From Solirubrobacteraceae bacterium (GTDB taxonomy: Bacteria > Actinomycetota > Thermoleophilia > Solirubrobacterales > Solirubrobacteraceae), in NCBI GenBank assembly GCA_025935735.1, contig JAICUS010000254.1, forward strand, positions 1-8,174: a DNA stretch of 8,174 bases, written 5' to 3'. Position numbers and translations under genes: made by a program. Positions 7,858 through 8,174 of this stretch are shown here, one piece after another (position 1 is the first letter of the stretch; every line of letters starts with the position of its first letter). Below the pieces are notes generated by a model. The model did no database searches, was not told where the DNA came from, and was given only the letters and a program-made list of their open reading frames with translations.

Positions 7858-8174
7858 GCGCGGAGACGATGGTCGCGGCGAGGGGACGGCGGGTCACCCG
7901 GCGGCGGCTGGCCGGCTGGACGTTCGGCCTCGGCGTGGCCGTGATCGTCTTCTTCGTGCCGCTGTTCGCCACGCCGTTCACGAACCTGCAGCTGAGCCTG
8001 ATCGTCGCCTACGGCGTGGCGATTCTGGGCCTGGACGTGCTCACCGGACACGCCGGGCAGGTGTCGCTGGGCCAGAGCGCGTTCTTCGGGCTCGGCGCGT
8101 ACGCCGCCGCGGTCGGCTTCGAGCACGGCTGGCCCGCGATCGCCGGGCTGGCGGTCGCCACCGCGCTCGCCTGC
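7854..8174 (+). CDS. livM: HAAT/branched-chain-type ABC importer permease, LivM-like, partial
   Basis: Second membrane subunit, cut by the right edge after 107 codons. A basic N-terminus (ARGRRVTRRR, 9-18) precedes a membrane helix (WTFGLGVAVIVFFVPLF, 22-38). The LivM hallmark GLDVLTGHAGQVSLGQSAFFGLGAYAAA follows at 59-86, close to the family wording GLNLLTGYTGQ.SLGHAAFFGIGAY. The GTG at 7854 overlaps the livH stop as GTGA; the in-frame ATG at 7869 is the alternative. The matching periplasmic binding protein is not in the window and would be expected downstream. Confidence 0.93.
   Translation, partial: MSAETMVAARGRRVTRRRLAGWTFGLGVAVIVFFVPLFATPFTNLQLSLIVAYGVAILGLDVLTGHAGQVSLGQSAFFGLGAYAAAVGFEHGWPAIAGLAVATALAC

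Overview
The window is very GC-rich throughout, with strong G/C preference at third codon positions, many GTG starts and no tRNA, rRNA, insertion sequence or CRISPR array visible. The lipoprotein leader ending in LAAGC-GGSDSGG, the GTGA gene junctions and a probably leaderless regulator gene suggest a high-GC actinobacterium. A soil Solirubrobacterales/Thermoleophilia type is my best guess, but it is inference only.

Left part (1-2191): a three-gene ABC importer operon on the minus strand, of the polar-amino-acid (HisJ/GlnHPQ-like) architecture. It encodes a lipoprotein binding protein, a permease and an ATPase that runs off the window's left edge. Consecutive genes overlap by 4 bases. Divergent to it, on the plus strand, is a LacI-family regulator (2191-3231). 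The 147-base divergent intergenic region carries a near-palindromic, CG-centred LacI-type operator that fills the spacer between the -35 and -10 of the importer promoter. A second, related copy overlaps the putative promoter of lacI itself.

Right part (3232-8174): a plus-strand operon. Its first gene is a 470-residue GcvT-fold protein that matches LigM, the tetrahydrofolate-dependent vanillate/3-O-methylgallate O-demethylase, over its whole length. It is followed by a GntR/FCD regulator and a branched-chain-amino-acid-type (HAAT) ABC transporter, livG-livF-livH-livM, with livM cut by the right edge. All junctions are 4-base overlaps except the 3-base gap between ligM and gntR. The promoter region has a TTGACG-17-TACGGT promoter with a perfect TGCATGCA palindrome in the spacer. 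A second TGCATGCA lies 64 bases upstream inside the 3' end of lacI, and a perfect 8-bp GC hairpin lies at the predicted 5' end of the transcript.

Working model (inference): the right operon imports a methoxylated aromatic acid such as vanillate or syringate and removes its methyl group to tetrahydrofolate, with the co-encoded GntR protein as its repressor. The left operon imports an unknown small solute under LacI control. Its binding protein appears to lack the acidic residue that normally holds the alpha-amino group, so the ligand may not be an ordinary amino acid.
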